Of a stretch of DNA of 64,000 nt, positions 34,899 through 47,989 are shown in pieces. The stretch comes from Leptidea sinapis. Its lineage: Eukaryota > Arthropoda > Insecta > Lepidoptera > Pieridae. Each line of letters begins with the position of its first letter. Position 1 is the first letter of the stretch. The DNA lies in the NCBI RefSeq assembly GCF_905404315.1, contig NC_066288.1, positions 9,200,501 through 9,264,500 on the forward strand, in the 5' to 3' direction. A model generated the notes under the pieces. It was given only the letters and a program-made list of their open reading frames with translations. It had not been told where the DNA came from and searched no databases. A program made the position numbers and the translations under genes.

Positions 34899-36387
34899 GT
34901 CAATTTATGTGGTTACTTTTTTAGTATCTACAACGAGTTGATTCTTTTTTGAAACCTCTCCAAGATATAGAACCCATTAGACAAGTTTCAAAAAAAAAAA
35001 ATATCCAACGATTATAAATTGATATTATATTACGCATAAAACAATCAACCGAAACATATTATTATTCTCACCGACTTCACAAATATTAGCATCTCCAGAA
35101 ATTGTTTTTTTTTTCATGCAAAAATATGAGTTTCCTGTCCCACGTATCCTACAGGAAGAAGGATGCGGAATACACGCCCGGAATAAATATGAGTAAGCAA
35201 ATAATGCAAACGACACACAATGTTCCCTTTTGTATTTTTCAAGCCTATAATTTTGTTGGCAACCTTAATTCTTTATATAATATTACTAGCCGTACCCGCC
35301 CGCTTGCTGGGCAAATTTTAAAAGAACATAAATTAAATTTTATTCATCGTATTACAAATACAATAAAAAAATAAGTAGCCATAAACCATTTAGGATAAAT
35401 TTCGCATCGAATGGTGGTAGTTTCATGTCGATACGATCAGTGGTTTAGGCGTGATTGAGCCTCAAACAAAGACCTTTTTCCTTATATATATAGATAGATA
35501 TTTACTAGTCTCCTTACTAATTTAACTCCACGTAAGCAAAAGAGATCATAACTACGTATCATCGTCCGTATAGTTCTTTCGCTGTTCCAAATTCATTGGC
35601 TTCATGAAGACTCTCCGGGTCTTTAGTATTGTGTCGAACGTGTTCTATGCACTAATCACGTTTCACGTTCTTAATTCAAAAATATATCAACAGTTTTATT
35701 AACTAGATGGCGATCCCGTTCAAAGTTACCTCCGCAATCCTATCCAGCCTCTAATGATTTTGTAATCTTCCGAACAGCCACACTATATTTTTTATGACCA
35801 TTTTCAGCAGACTCAGTTACATCGTCCAAGATTGTGGTCATTTGGTCGAATTGCAGTATAGGTTCTTGATATAAAAAAAATTACATAGCGGTGCATTGAG
35901 TTTCTGTATTTTGGGACCATTTCAACAAATTATCTTTATCCCTTTCTCGTGATGTTTTATTATAATCCTTGCTAAAGAAGAATAACTTAAATTTTGTTTC
36001 AGTATAGTTACGACACAGAAGAAATTTTCATATGACAACATTTTTATCCTTATATTAATTCAATGTTGTCAGCAGTAAAAAATGTAATATTAGAGAGATT
36101 GCAGGAATACCTTCGTTATCTATAGCCATTCACCCGGAAAGCAAAGATAGTGTTAATATATAGATGGTTAAGACTACCGCTCTGTTCAAATAAATTTCTC
36201 TTATAACTTTCTCTCTGTATTTCTTTATATTGCATTAAAGCTTTGTTTTTCCACTTATCTTTATCAACTGCTGCATATTTGTCTCCCGAGTACGCTTGTT
36301 TTCCTAGTCTTCCATATCTACTCTAATACTATATACTTCCATAGATACTCTAAACTACAGAATGTCCATTATTTTTGTCTTGTTTTT
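34899..36387. other. Mostly unassigned; one Helitron-like fragment
   Basis: 35285-35490 begins ACTAGCCGTACCCGCCCGCT and continues with 'cgatacgatcagtggtttagg' and an AT-rich end, a CTAG-ended repeat of unknown family. The plus ORF at 35102-35374 spans unique and repeat sequence and is not supported as a gene. Confidence 0.4.
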
Positions 36388-36700
36388 GAAGTTATACTTC
36401 TTTAGGCGCGTTATAAAAAAATTATGAGAGTAAAATTTTAAGATGCGCGCGCATCCCTGTTACACAAAAGTTACTGGTTGAAGTAGGTTCTTAAAATTTT
36501 TTGACGTATGCGACATTCATTATTTTTTTTTTGGTTTCTTCGTCCATTATTCGGACAAGCAAAGGGCTCACGCCCATACAGTCGTTTTCATTATTTAATA
36601 ATTAATTGATAAAGCCATCTTTGCAAGATTTAGAAGAATAGCACGAGGAATAAATAATTTTAATGATTTTTACTTCGTTATGCCAAAGAAATATAACTTC
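36388..36700. mobile_element. MITE, GAAGTTATACTTCTTT inverted repeats, copy 2
   Basis: 313 bp, inverse of the element at 21382-21685. Ends GAAGTTATACTTCTTTAGGC and GAAATATAACTTC. The middle third differs from copy 1 (36570-36610), suggesting an internal replacement or deletion. Confidence 0.75.
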
Positions 36701-38495
36701 TTGCGCACAAACATAAGTACATACACACTTTTTTTTAAACCTATTTTCCGTTATAAGTATAACATATATTGCTTTCTTAAAACGTACGATTTGCTTCATA
36801 GAATTTAAGAAATGAAACTTAAATTAATAGTACTATTTTATAAGTGTTCTTTTACAATTGCATATCACTTCCAGTGAGGAAGTTTATTATTTCCTTTATT
36901 TACCCCTACCATTTCGATAAAGGTGTAAAAGTATTTAATTCAATCCAATAACCCTTATTAAATATATCAGGTTTCCATTAATGTTAATATTTATAGTGGA
37001 ACACCATCCAATTAGTCCAGTAGTTAGAATTTATTACAACTGTAGATAATTGCCTAAATTACTCGTAAATATCGTATTTTGTCCTCATAATGACATCGTA
37101 ATGTGCAGAGCAGTGTTATTATGTCATGGTTTTACTATATGTATTATGGTGATTATTAACGTAACGTATTTACGTACATACATATTATGTATATATGATA
37201 TAGTAAACAGTTATGGTAATCCTTCAAAATTCAAGATATAACGATACAATTTAAAATTTCACTAAAGTGAGGTTAATAAAACCAATAAGATACATTTATA
37301 ATGACAAAAAAGTAGTTAAAAAAAACTAATAAACACTTATTGGTTGAAAAGATAGTGGAATTAAAATGAACATCAATCCTGCCTTATCAACGTTAGATGA
37401 AAAAATTGTATAAATTAAATAAGGAAAATAAAATTGTAAAAAAGGAATAATTTTATCAAATTGATGAAATGTCATCAGTCCTCGATAAATCTACGAAGTT
37501 TGAACGAAATCTGGCCGTTTAATGTGGGTCAAAATCGCGCCATATGAGTCGGTTACAAACAAACATACGTACAACAACAATTTTTTATTGTATATTTATA
37601 AATTAATATAATTATTTACCTGATTTCGTTAAAAATAACGAGCATGATGGCTTAGTCTCATTGAAAAAATACAAAATAAAAATGTCGGATGAATAATTTT
37701 CACTTAAAAAAATTTTGTTCTCGGCACCGACAAGATAAGATCAAAGCCATATTTTATTTCAGTAAAGTACACCCTACATTCATGCTGTTAAACCTTTTTA
37801 AATATCACAAAGATTGAATGGCAATACAAAACAACTTGTAAATGGCTAGTTGACTATAATGATAGCTGTCAAGTAAGTTTCAGTAGATGATTATGAACAG
37901 TACAGCTATTAAGAGATGAAGCCAACCGCGATATCGGATAATCGGTGTATCGGATGTTCGAGTCGTAGTCGGGTCGTCTAATAGCGCTTGTTTCAAGTGG
38001 AGGCATGGAATAAAGCAACGATTCACTGCTTGCAATGCAGTATAATGCGATATCTAAGGGTTTTTACTGCTCGTGGGTTTGTTTTTAATGTCGATATAGT
38101 AGTTTTGTTTATATTTAGTTAGCAAAAAATAATGTTACTGTCCGTTTCTATTTTTGTTTGTAAAATCTTATAGAGTAAAAAGATTCACCACCGATTTATG
38201 GATAGTACAACTCTGTGAGACCAACGTAGGCACAGAAGTGAAAATTCATTTTCGATTCCTTATCGGAAAATATTTATTTTTATATATAAAGATTCCCAAA
38301 AATATCATAATATATAAAATATTATAACAAAAATTAAATTGTGGTTAATAGCTATGCTCAATTTTTCGTCTACTCGAGCTGAGTTCACTCGAACAAGTTT
38401 CTTATTCAATACCCATAAAATAAAATGTTTAGAATGCCAATAAGAGTTATTGCTTCAAAAACTAAACCCATTCAATGGCCAAATTGCCTACTGAT
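36701..38495. other. No gene or element recognised
   Basis: AT-rich. A moderately GC-richer patch at 37915-38060 has no supported ORF. Confidence 0.4.
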
Positions 38496-38599
38496 AATGA
38501 AACATTCTGAGCGGCACTGCATTGTAATGGGCAGGGCGTATCAATTACCATCAGCTGAACGTCCTGCTCGTCTCGTCCCTTATTTTCATAAAAAAAAAC
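38496..38599 (+). mobile_element. Family A retroposon, 3' end only
   Basis: It starts at CATTCTGAGCGGCACTGCAT (second arm of the stem-loop) and ends TTATTTTCAT plus A8: a 5'-truncated copy. Confidence 0.8.
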
Positions 38600-39395
38600 G
38601 TATACAAGCTTAACGCATCTACGTTTTTGGCATGAGCCACTTATTTAGATAAATCTACAAATGAAATTAATCCAAATCACAAATTTGAAACAATGTAGAG
38701 ACCTTTACAAATATATCGGCTTCTATAAATAATATACATATATAACAAGATTTCTTGTTCATTATTTTATTTGCCTAGACGAAACCTTGTAGACAGTCGC
38801 ACTGTGATATTGGATTTAGTGTAAATACTGAATCTATTTTAAGTCGTTTATATTCAGAAATATTTTTTGTTATTAAAGTAATAAATACTATTTGGCTTAT
38901 TAAGAAGAGCATAATAAACAAATAATACAACTCTTAAGTAATATGATTATGTGAGCAGAAAAGAAAATTATAGTCAGACTGGTGGAAGATATAAAAGTTG
39001 TAGCATAGTTTTGTCAGTGTGAAGGCGTCCTTACACATTGTATCGCGGCGCAATATCCGCGCCAGTATTGAGATCCTCGCTGATTTCCGCATGCAGTAAC
39101 GGAAATAAATAGTAAAATCGATAATAATTGTTTATCTTCAACAAATTTCGAGCTGTTGACGCTTTTTTTTCATATAACATCTCAACGTTATATTCATTTT
39201 CATGTTCATGTCAAAGAAACACAATATCTTTTTGGATTGGCACCATTTAATTTTTATCTAATCTCGGAGATATAATACTGTTGGCTTGATGAACATATTC
39301 ATAGAATAATTGTTTTATTTCGTTAAAATGCTAAATTCAAACATCTATATCCGCAAGACAATTTTTTATTTACTCTGACATTTTAATTATTAAAG
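38600..39395. other. No gene or element recognised
   Basis: AT-rich with a short GC-rich patch at 39040-39110. Confidence 0.4.
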
Positions 39396-39575
39396 TAGAT
39401 CCTGTAGATGAAGCCACAACGTGAGAGTTGAACAAGACACAAGATTTATCAAAGACACGTCACTCGAACGGTTGACTCAGTTGGCTGAGCGCTTGCACGG
39501 AACGCGAGAGGACGCGGGTTCGAGTCCCTCATCGTTAATAAATTTTGTTTTTAAATTTTATTTATTTTTTTTTAA
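39396..39575 (+). repeat. tRNA-like element, plus module only
   Basis: Contains the family leader (GTAGATCCTGTAGATGAAGC, 39397-39416), then the tRNA-like module at about 39466-39537 (GAACGGTTGACTCAGTTGGC, anticodon arm CTTGC/GCGAG, T arm GCGGGTTCGAGTCCCTC) and the AT arm. The inverted left partner is absent. Confidence 0.65.
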
Positions 39576-39808
39576 TTATTTTGAAATAGTGATTGATCTC
39601 TTATATAATAGGTTACCTTTTGTGATCTGATGGAAAGTGATAATACAGTCGCCGATATCCGAAATGCCAAAAGAAATTATTACAATTACAATATCATTCG
39701 TGTATAACAAGTACTATTTTAGAAAAATATTTCAACGATAAACGATATGTAAATATAATTAAAAGATTTGTTTTGTTTGAATAATAAATTATGTTTCAAC
39801 GATTAAAA

Positions 39809-40097
39809 TCCTACTAATATTATAAATGTGAAAGTTTGTATATCTGGATGTAAGTATGTTTGAACTTCTTTAACGCAAAATCTACTGAATAGATTTTGAT
39901 AAAACTTTACAATAAAATAGCTTACACACAAGAATAACAAATAGGCTATAATTTATAAAACTATGGTGTGAATTATACTAAATATAAAAGAAGTGTGATT
40001 GTGACTAATGAATACAACTAGCGCCATCTCTTATCAACTAGCAAGCAAAAGATCAATACAATTTATATTGCAAAACAAAGTTTGCCGGGTCATCTAG
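39809..40097 (+). mobile_element. Helitron-like element, 289 bp, complete
   Basis: The borders are A|TCCTACTAATATTATAAAT and GCCGGGTCATCTAG|T, meeting the TC/CTAG and A-T target rule. The interior includes 'aactagcgccatctcttat'. Non-coding. Confidence 0.65.
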
Positions 40098-40496
40098 TAA
40101 ATCTATAATTGTCTATCAATTTCTTTTTGAACATATTTATCTCCGAGACTATATCTCTCCGACTATAAAAATACAGGTCAGTCCGATCACGTGCGCCCAT
40201 TTGTTCCGACATATCCCACAGATACCCCACACCTGGCCCCTTATTGCTTACGCTCCAAGAAATCGCTTTCTATAACTTTGTTATTGGTTGCTGTTTATGA
40301 ACAATGTACCTCCTGAATTATATAGGCAACGTAACATTATTATGATCGAGAATTGAAGACGAAAATACTCTGTAAAACAACCACAAAAAGTAATTGTGAA
40401 ATAAATTGCCAATAATAAAAAAATATCCTTACACATAGTAGTCAGGTATAGACAGATTTTTTTATTGTTCCTACAATTAATTATAACTTTTAACTC

Positions 40497-40815
40497 AAGT
40501 ATTACCATCATCATCAGCTGGAAGACGTCCACTGCTGGAAGAATGCCTCCCCCAAGATCTCCACGGCAATCGGTCTTGCGCTGCCCTAATCCAACATATT
40601 CCGGCGATCTTCACCAGATCGCCGGTACATCTTGTGGAGGGCCTACCAACACTGCGTCTTCCGGTACGTGTTCGCCATTTGAGGACATTTCTGCCCCACC
40701 GGTCATCTGTCCATCGAACTATGTGCCCTGCCCACTGCCACTTAAGTTTCGCAATAATTTGGGCTATGTCGGTAACTTTGGTTCTCCTAATATTACCGTG
40801 AAATATTTTCTAGAA
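40497..40815 (-). pseudogene. LINE ORF2 C-terminal fragment (RTE-like)
   Basis: The minus strand encodes RRTKVTDIAQIIAKLKWQWA, GHIVRWTDDRWGRNVLKWR, GRRSVGRPSTRCTGDLVKIA and AAQDRLPWRS, the conserved C-terminal block after RT in this LINE group (WxWAGHxxR, GRPxTRWxDD). A one-base deletion after PWRS shifts the frame before the stop. The plus-strand ORF 40465-40842 is its antisense shadow. Confidence 0.8.
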
Positions 40816-40864
40816 TCGCGCTATACATTAATCTTCGAATAATCAGCTTCGTAATCTACCAAAA

Positions 40865-40925
40865 AGATCGACTAAGTGCGAGGCGCACTCATACACGAAG
40901 GTTTCCCTTCTACTACTATAATATT
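40865..40925 (+). repeat. Fragment of the AAGTGCGAG...GGGTTCCG element
   Basis: TAAGTGCGAGGCGCACTC, then ACGAAGGTTTCCC, corresponds to the left end of the element at 52545-53181 in degraded form. Confidence 0.45.
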
Positions 40926-43139
40926 ATGCTTTGTTGATACAAAAAAAAGAACATTTTTAAGGTAAAACTATCATTACATCGCCTAAAATGGTTTCGTGAA
41001 GTCGAAGTATTAGTTTCAACTACTTTAAAGTCAGGTTGATCGAGTAAGGAACAAGGCGCCTAACCTCTGTTTTCCGAGAGGGAACATGGGCTCTAACCCC
41101 ACGCATGACAATGGATTATTTTTAAATATATAGAGACAATTGATATGTGTTCTTTTTTGTGAATAAAATGCTCTCGCATCATAACACCACACAATTGTTT
41201 TTGTTTTTTTCTTTTTCAATTTGCTTGGCGACTATTTGGAAATCGCCATTGAAGCTATTTGTAATAATGTTGTTAAAGCAATAATTAAAACCAGGGTTAT
41301 TGGTAATTCCACGTGGTGACTATTTGCGATATGTGAACAATTTTTGAGGTCAGTTTTTCTAGCGTTTTGTTTTTCAAAATATGTCAGAATTGCAAGATCA
41401 AGATTTAAATTATCACAAAGCAATCAATTTCTTATTTGAACTAAACTTTTCTTCATTCTATTCTTTAAAATTACCATAAAATTATTTAACAATACAATAT
41501 CCAATGTAAATAAAATGGAACCCAATTTAAGGTGCAAACTCAAACCCAAATGCACACACACACACACTCACATACATATACAGAGTTTTCAGACTTGTTT
41601 TAATTGTGCGATACTTGTAACAACGTTGTTGTTGACAACTAACTGGGAACTCTCAACCACTAAAATGTATATCTTTGAAGTAAATTAAATTTATTATTAT
41701 TAATAAATAAAAAATAAAAATGTATAATATAACCTAGAACCGTTAGCAGTTTAGTAGTATCAATTAATAAGAAGAACAATTAAGACATTTTGTAATTACG
41801 CCTAATTAAAGTTCATCTTCGAAGTGATTATTTCGCATCGCATTTGCTGCTTTTATAAATTCTTGTTTTGAGTTTTTCCACAGATGACACAGGCGTCGTA
41901 AGATAGGGATTTCATGTGAACAGACATAGAAATCTACCAGCGTTAAGTCCGGACTCCTCGCAGGCCACGCAATGGGCCACTCACCCTATCCAATCAAAAA
42001 CTCTGAAGAACTGTGTTTATTACACGTACCATTCCTTACATATTTCAATTTTTATATTTCCAATAGCACGTTTCATATCATCACATTCTAAATTTAAACT
42101 GAATATACATTATTATTGAATATTATCGATTCATTATTCATGACACACAAAGTAAGTCAGCGTTCCAAATAAACTTTGTACTTCCAAAACGCTTACTTAG
42201 TATTCTATACATTCAAGTTAAGGCTATGGATGACGCTAAGGGGAAGTAAAATAATTTACATAATGTAATCAGCAGAAACGAGAACCGATCATTTGAGAAG
42301 AAGCGAGTACCCGCCCCAGAAACTGAGCTAATCTTGTTAAAAAGCATCGAAATGTCCCTTGGAATTCTTGATCGACATGGTATCGTGATTTTGGAATACA
42401 AAGATTCTATCTTAGATAATTCCGACGACTGGAATGTGCTTGAGCTTTATTTGTTTTTTTGTTTCTCATTATTCGTATTTCAAACAAAATGTATTTATTC
42501 GGAAACATTTGATTGGTGAATTCTATTAATATTGTAGGTTTTTATTCAATATAGAAAGCTCTTCGCAACTTCATAAAAGTTGAACTTGACAGTTAAAAAC
42601 ACTCGTAGAAATATCGCCCGAAGAAGCTCATTTCATAATTTATTTCTTTTTCAGCATCAATACCACATAAACTTCATTCATAATATTATTATAGATGAAA
42701 TATTTCTAACTTTTTATTTATTGGATGACTTCATTGATTTTCTCAAAATTTATTTCCTTAGAAAACATTTTGATGTCAAGAGGATACATTTTTCCATATA
42801 AAATTTCGATTCTATTCTTGATTTTGGAGAATTCTTTATTTACTTACTTTATTGGAGACAGAAAAACAGAAAGAAAAGATTAAATAAATTCAAATTACGA
42901 ATTAAAATAATTATAATTGTTCCCTTGGAACGTCTCGCTGAGAACATAGATATTGAAGAAATATTTTTGTTGTATAGTTTATACACGTTTTGTGCATGAA
43001 ATTTAAAAACCAATTCAATGTTTCGCTTCCTTTTTCGCTAAGAATTAAATTCTCTTGAATCTGCTCTTTGAAAGTAGATAAAAAACAAAAAAAAACATGT
43101 AAATAATATTATGCCGAACGCAGATATAAAAATAGCTAA
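40926..43139. other. No gene or element recognised
   Basis: AT-rich, with a short (CA)n near 41558-41570. Short ORFs on both strands lack domains and are not conserved elsewhere in the window. Confidence 0.4.
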
Positions 43140-43660
43140 ATACTCATCAGTGATATCTTGAAAGCGATATCTAGCCACCTGTCTCGATTACATGGTTTAT
43201 GTCATTTTTACGACGAACTCATTTGTCGAGTCGGGAGATACACCGGTACCCCGCGGTTCGCTTTGTATTCAAAGAGCGGAGAAAGTTATCCCAGGTGCGT
43301 GTCTCCACCCCCCCACTTACCTCCACCTACCTGATCTCTGAAAATTTCCACGATTTTTGTAATATTTCGGTTTCGGGCGCTATGAAATGGGCGATTTAAA
43401 TCGCTTGATTTTGAAATGAATTGTTTTCGAATAATAGTAGTATATTCAGTGAGATAAAAGAAATTGAGTGACATTGCCACCCGCGATTGTCAATATTCCG
43501 CTGATGGGAATGACCTACTTTTCTCCCTAGGTGCGTATAAGACTTTTTTGCACCTGGATGAAAAGGTCGCTTTTAGTCCCTGGTTCGAGGGACAAAAGTC
43601 GTCTTGCCGGAATAGAATCGGCCACTTATTGTATATTATTCCTCGAACTAGTATCTAATT
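43140..43660. other. GC-richer island, possible exon or regulatory DNA
   Basis: This is not a repeat found elsewhere in the window. It has several CACCTG/CAGGTG E-boxes (about 43176, 43290 and 43551), two short hairpins (43529-43555 AGGTGC/GCACCT; 43570-43598 CTTTT-GTCCCT/AGGGAC-AAAAG) and two open frames (43199-43399 and 43464-43658). The first runs into CAGGTGCGT, a weak donor candidate after codon 32. The encoded peptides are unrecognised, so no CDS is called. Confidence 0.4.
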
Positions 43661-44209
43661 ATTATTATAAAATATTTAAAGAATATACACTTCAATTATA
43701 CCTAGTCACTTGTAAAATTATATTAATATAATAAAATACATTTTATTGCGTAAAATGTTTACCATTAAAAAAAGCTCAAACGCTTGTTTAAGAGCTCTAA
43801 AGGGCTGTTAATTTTTTCTCCAAATAATAATACTTTTGTTAGTGGAAAGGTTTTAATGTCTCCATCTTTATGTCCTCCGTTATTAAGCTTTAAAAGTCGT
43901 GACAATGAAGATTTTCGGGACCGATGCTTGCTTGATGGAATTTTTAATTATTTTCTTTTAAGAATGCTTCATTAAGATGATGGAGAAAATATTCAATTTT
44001 GAATTGTTAAAATGGCATTTTGCTCATCACTTGTTCTTTGTATTGTCTGTTGTTTAAGTTTGTTTACGGTCTTAAGATTTGGTAGAGCCTAGATTATGGA
44101 ATCGTATTCAGCCTATCTTAAAGAAAATAATTCTTATTTTATTAAAGTTTACTATTTTGTAGTATGATTAAAGCAACAGTTACCTGACTATGTATAATTT
44201 TTTTTTATA
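43661..44209. other. No gene or element recognised
   Basis: AT-rich sequence. Confidence 0.4.
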
Positions 44210-44700
44210 CAAGCTGATCCGGCAAACGTTGTTTTGCCATATGAAAGTTAAACCGTTTCTTGGATATTGCAACATTATTTACCTAAATAAAAGAATTTTT
44301 CTAAAATTAACGTAGCTTAAGCTAAATCCTTATTATATCAGCTATCTGCCAATAAAAGTCCCGTCAAAATCAGTCCAGCGATTAGCCGGGAACAATCAGA
44401 CAGACAGACAAAAAAGGAAAAAAATGCTATTTTGGTGTATGTACCGTATATATTATATTCACATACATGTCGTAAAGAACAGAACTTATTTCAGTATTAC
44501 AAACAGACACTCCAATTTTATTTATATGTATAGACTAGGTGACCCGGCAAACGTTGTTTTGCCATATAAATTATTTTTAGTGTTAGACCGTTTCTTGGAC
44601 ATTGCAAAATTACTTTATTGTTCTAAAATAAACGTAGCCTAAGTTACTCCTTATTATATCAGCTACCTGCCAATAAAAATATCGAAAAAATTCATCGTTT
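44210..44700 (-). mobile_element. Two adjacent Helitron-like fragments in direct orientation
   Basis: AAGCTGATCCGGCAAACGTT at 44211 and CTAGGTGACCCGGCAAACGT at 44534, each followed by GTTTTGCCATAT and a block with 'gaccgtttcttgga.attgca'. The first ends after CAGACAGACAGAC. They are two insertions or a local duplication of one element. Confidence 0.5.
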
Positions 44701-44764
44701 TTATCTTTTATTGAATGCACTGACTTGTGCCCATAGAAACCGTAATTAATAATTGATTTTATTT

Positions 44765-44965
44765 TGTATTACGACAGTGATGTGAAAATTCGATGAATAT
44801 GGATGTTAGTTTCCGAGTCATGGATATTTATAAGTATTTATGTATATTTAAGTAGGTATATTGTATAAAATATATTGTTATGTTGCACCCATACTACCAT
44901 ATGCCTAGTAAATTAAATTAATAGTGTAATAGTGTGTCAATATAAAAAAAATGTAGAAGCTGATA
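44765..44965 (+). repeat. SINE body, 5'-truncated
   Basis: It aligns in opposite orientation with the body of the SINE at 34630-34820 (GATGAATATGGATGTTAGTT, CATGGATATTTATAAGTATT, GTGTCAATAT) but lacks the tRNA head. Confidence 0.6.
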
Positions 44966-47001
44966 GTTTAAACTTACATTTTGTTACATTGTTAGTTTTT
45001 ATACACAAATAATTTTATTTCAATTTAACTAAAGGTGTTTCAAGGGACAATAATAACTTTAAAATTGTTTTATTCAATAACCATTTAAAAAAACAATTAA
45101 TTGTTCATGAAGCGTAGAAAACTGCAGAGAAATAAATTATCAAATTAGATGGGTTTTAAAGTCACTTCGCCTCTACAATTGAGAATGACTTTTAAACACA
45201 TGAGTTTTAAGTAACCGAGTCACGTGGCTAGCTGGAACGAATAAATTTCAATTTTCATAATTTATGTGGGTTATTTTCACCTTTGTGGGGTGACAGGTGT
45301 GGACAAAATAATAACATAGCTGGGTGAGCCAATAGACTTTGTTCTATTCAAATAAGTGAATTGATAAAAACACAATTTATTATGAAATACACGCTCGAAT
45401 TCTCATAAATATATTAATAAATTTTCGACTTCGGGTTATGCTCAGTAAATAATATACATAGATTTTCTAATGAATTATTTTATGACTATAGCGGGCCAAA
45501 CTATTATTTCTTAAAAACTTTTCACACCAACAAATGATCATCCTGTTTTTTCTACAAATACTGAGATAATTTACGTTTCATATTTTAATTTTCAATTGAA
45601 GGCTTAAACTATGTGTTTCTGATTCTTCATATTTTTTACATTACTCAAAGTAAATGTAAAAATTGTGTAACTTTCGTACTAGTGATCGGTTACTATATTA
45701 TATTTCTACAATTTACTTATCGCTGTTGTAAATCGTTGGTAAAAATTATAAAAGCTACTAAACATGTACAATATCACTAAATCATTATAATCTTGATAAT
45801 TTATTTCCGGAATAATTGTGATGCCGACTGTACAATTGTTTGAGTAAACTTCGCTCATACAAACTTCTAACTCAGTAATATACGGCTTGTTGCTGTCTGA
45901 ATAATGAAATAAAATAGTGTGCTGTTATATTAATTATCTTCTAACACGACATTAAGCTTTTAGGGAGTTGGAGGGATGTAGGACAGTGGGGAAAGAAAGT
46001 TGGGAATTCGGATTGGATATACGACGCGTAAAGTTAAAGTAAACTTAAAATAATGCCTACAAATTAAGCTTGGTCTTAGTAAGACTTTTACAGTTGGAAT
46101 TGAGTCTTGAAATGAAACTCAAAATATACTTTTTCTTTGTATTTGTTAGTATTATTCTTACGATATTTCTATGGAAAAACTATTAAATATATTATCATTA
46201 ACAGATTTTTGTTATCAATTATCTATATATTTACAGAAGCTCTTTTAGTTACAAAATTCAAAAACTTTAAATGACATCTCATTTAAATCATCCATAAAAT
46301 ATTATTTGTTTAATATTTTAAAAACTACTTAAAAAAATAGTAGTAACTCAGAACCTGTAAATTTTTCAAATTTACGTATTTATTATAAGCTTTAATATAT
46401 GAGTTAAGATAGAGAGTTAAGATAAGTTCTTCGATTCCTATAATAAAACAGAATTCTTTATAGTAAGTTCGATATCTCTTTTTTAACACGATTACACTAA
46501 GATATCTGGTGATACGAAGTACCAAAATTTTAAAATAAATATCAAAAAAGTCAAACGATGCCCAACAATTACAACGTTTTTCCGAGTATTCGTTAAATAC
46601 TGTGCAAATTCTGCACAATATTTAATTGCAACGTATTTGCCAGCATTTAGCATTGAGTGGCAAAGTCCGATCAAGTGCTCGATTGATCGATTGAAGTTTC
46701 AATATAGATATAGTGAATGGACCGTTTGTAATGTTTAGAAACGTATTGAGAATATTTATTTCACTATTAACTAAATTTAGAATATAGGTACCACTTATAC
46801 TTTAGGCGATCTAAATATTATAAATTGAAGTTGTTACACAGACCGAATATAATGGCTTATTAAGACAAGCTAATTGATGAGATGCTAATCTTATGGTTGG
46901 TGATTTCGTCAACCTATTGTGATTTGCAATACAGATCTTAAGATTCTTTACCTCCGAGGTGAGAGAATGCTCTAAGCATAAAGATCTCCAAATAGTATTC
47001 A
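44966..47001. other. No gene recognised
   Basis: AT-rich. A degraded CTGGGTGAGCC...GACTTTGTTCT stretch at 45318-45400 may be another Helitron-like head. Minus ORFs at 46325-46674 are unrecognised. Confidence 0.35.
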
Positions 47002-47205
47002 GTTTTTTTATGGAAAAGCATGACAAACAAGCGTATCTGGTGTTAAGTGATCACCGCCGCCTATATACTCTTGCTTCACCAGAGGAATCACTGGAGACTA
47101 GCCGGCCTTTAAGGAAGGTGTACGTGCTTTTTTTAACGGTAGAATATTGTTCCGTCCCGGAAACACCTTAAATGGAAGCTCATTGCACAGCTTATAGATA
47201 GATAC
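47002..47205 (-). pseudogene. LINE B 3' end
   Basis: The plus strand shows TTTTTTTATGGAAAAGCATG, GTTAAGTGATCACCGCCGCC and GGCCTTTAAGGAAGGTGTAC, the complement of the LINE B 3' end. Protein frame is lost. Confidence 0.75.
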
Positions 47206-47989
47206 TAGAGAAGCTATTCCGAACAAATTATAAGGCGAACATTCACTTTCATTCAATGTTTATATATAAGTCTCCTGTTACGCGATGATATCGCGTCACC
47301 AATTAACATGAAAAATTATAATTAAGTTAAGCGTGTTTAAAAATAATACGTTGCACTTAGTGGTGAATTGTCACTCCTTGATTTATGCTTGTCGTTTGAG
47401 AATTATTGCAATATACACGACGTTATTTTAAACTAGACCCAGCGTTTAAATATGTAATATTGCTACAAACACTATGGACATACCAAGTGAGCTTCTACAG
47501 CTGGCTGTAACTCGTTTATAAACATCCTAGATTAGTGCGTTTTCTCTTGTATGTACTACATATTATAATTACCTCATTTTTCGTATGGAGACTGCAACTT
47601 GTAAACGTGAGACAAATTCTTGGGCCACAATACACCCGAGTACCACTACCCTTTCCGATGAGCGTGATTTTGGCACGCAGCGTTCTGACAATGCGTATTA
47701 TTACACGTGTTTTAATAAATTGCTTATAATTGCGATGATTTGAGTGAAATTTATCTGAAAGGTATTGAAACAAGGTATAAGACCATGCAAAATAAACCAT
47801 CTTCTAAACAAAATAAGGTTTAGAACTAGGTGAGGGAATAGTGTGCCGTACGGCACTCTCAGTTTTGATGTATTTGAAAAATCTAGTGCTCTGGGGCACT
47901 GCCGCTTAAGGAAGGCTACTCGGGTGTTTCTACAAATGCACTAAAAGCAATTTCATTACAAAATATCCTTAGACATTTAAAGACAATAA
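47206..47989. other. No gene recognised
   Basis: Positions 47840-47930 hold a GC-richer phrase (TGCTCTGGGGCACTGCCGC) related to 50150-50190 (TGTGGCACTCGGGGACTGCC), probably an old repeat. No gene. Confidence 0.4.

Noticed and set aside
40465..40842. 125-codon plus-strand ORF rich in proline and cysteine
   Set aside because: It is the antisense shadow of the LINE C-terminal fragment, whose true frame on the minus strand shows conserved motifs.
46325..46674. Overlapping minus-strand ORFs of 60-97 codons
   Set aside because: Composition follows the AT-rich background and no domain or homologous copy in the window supports coding.
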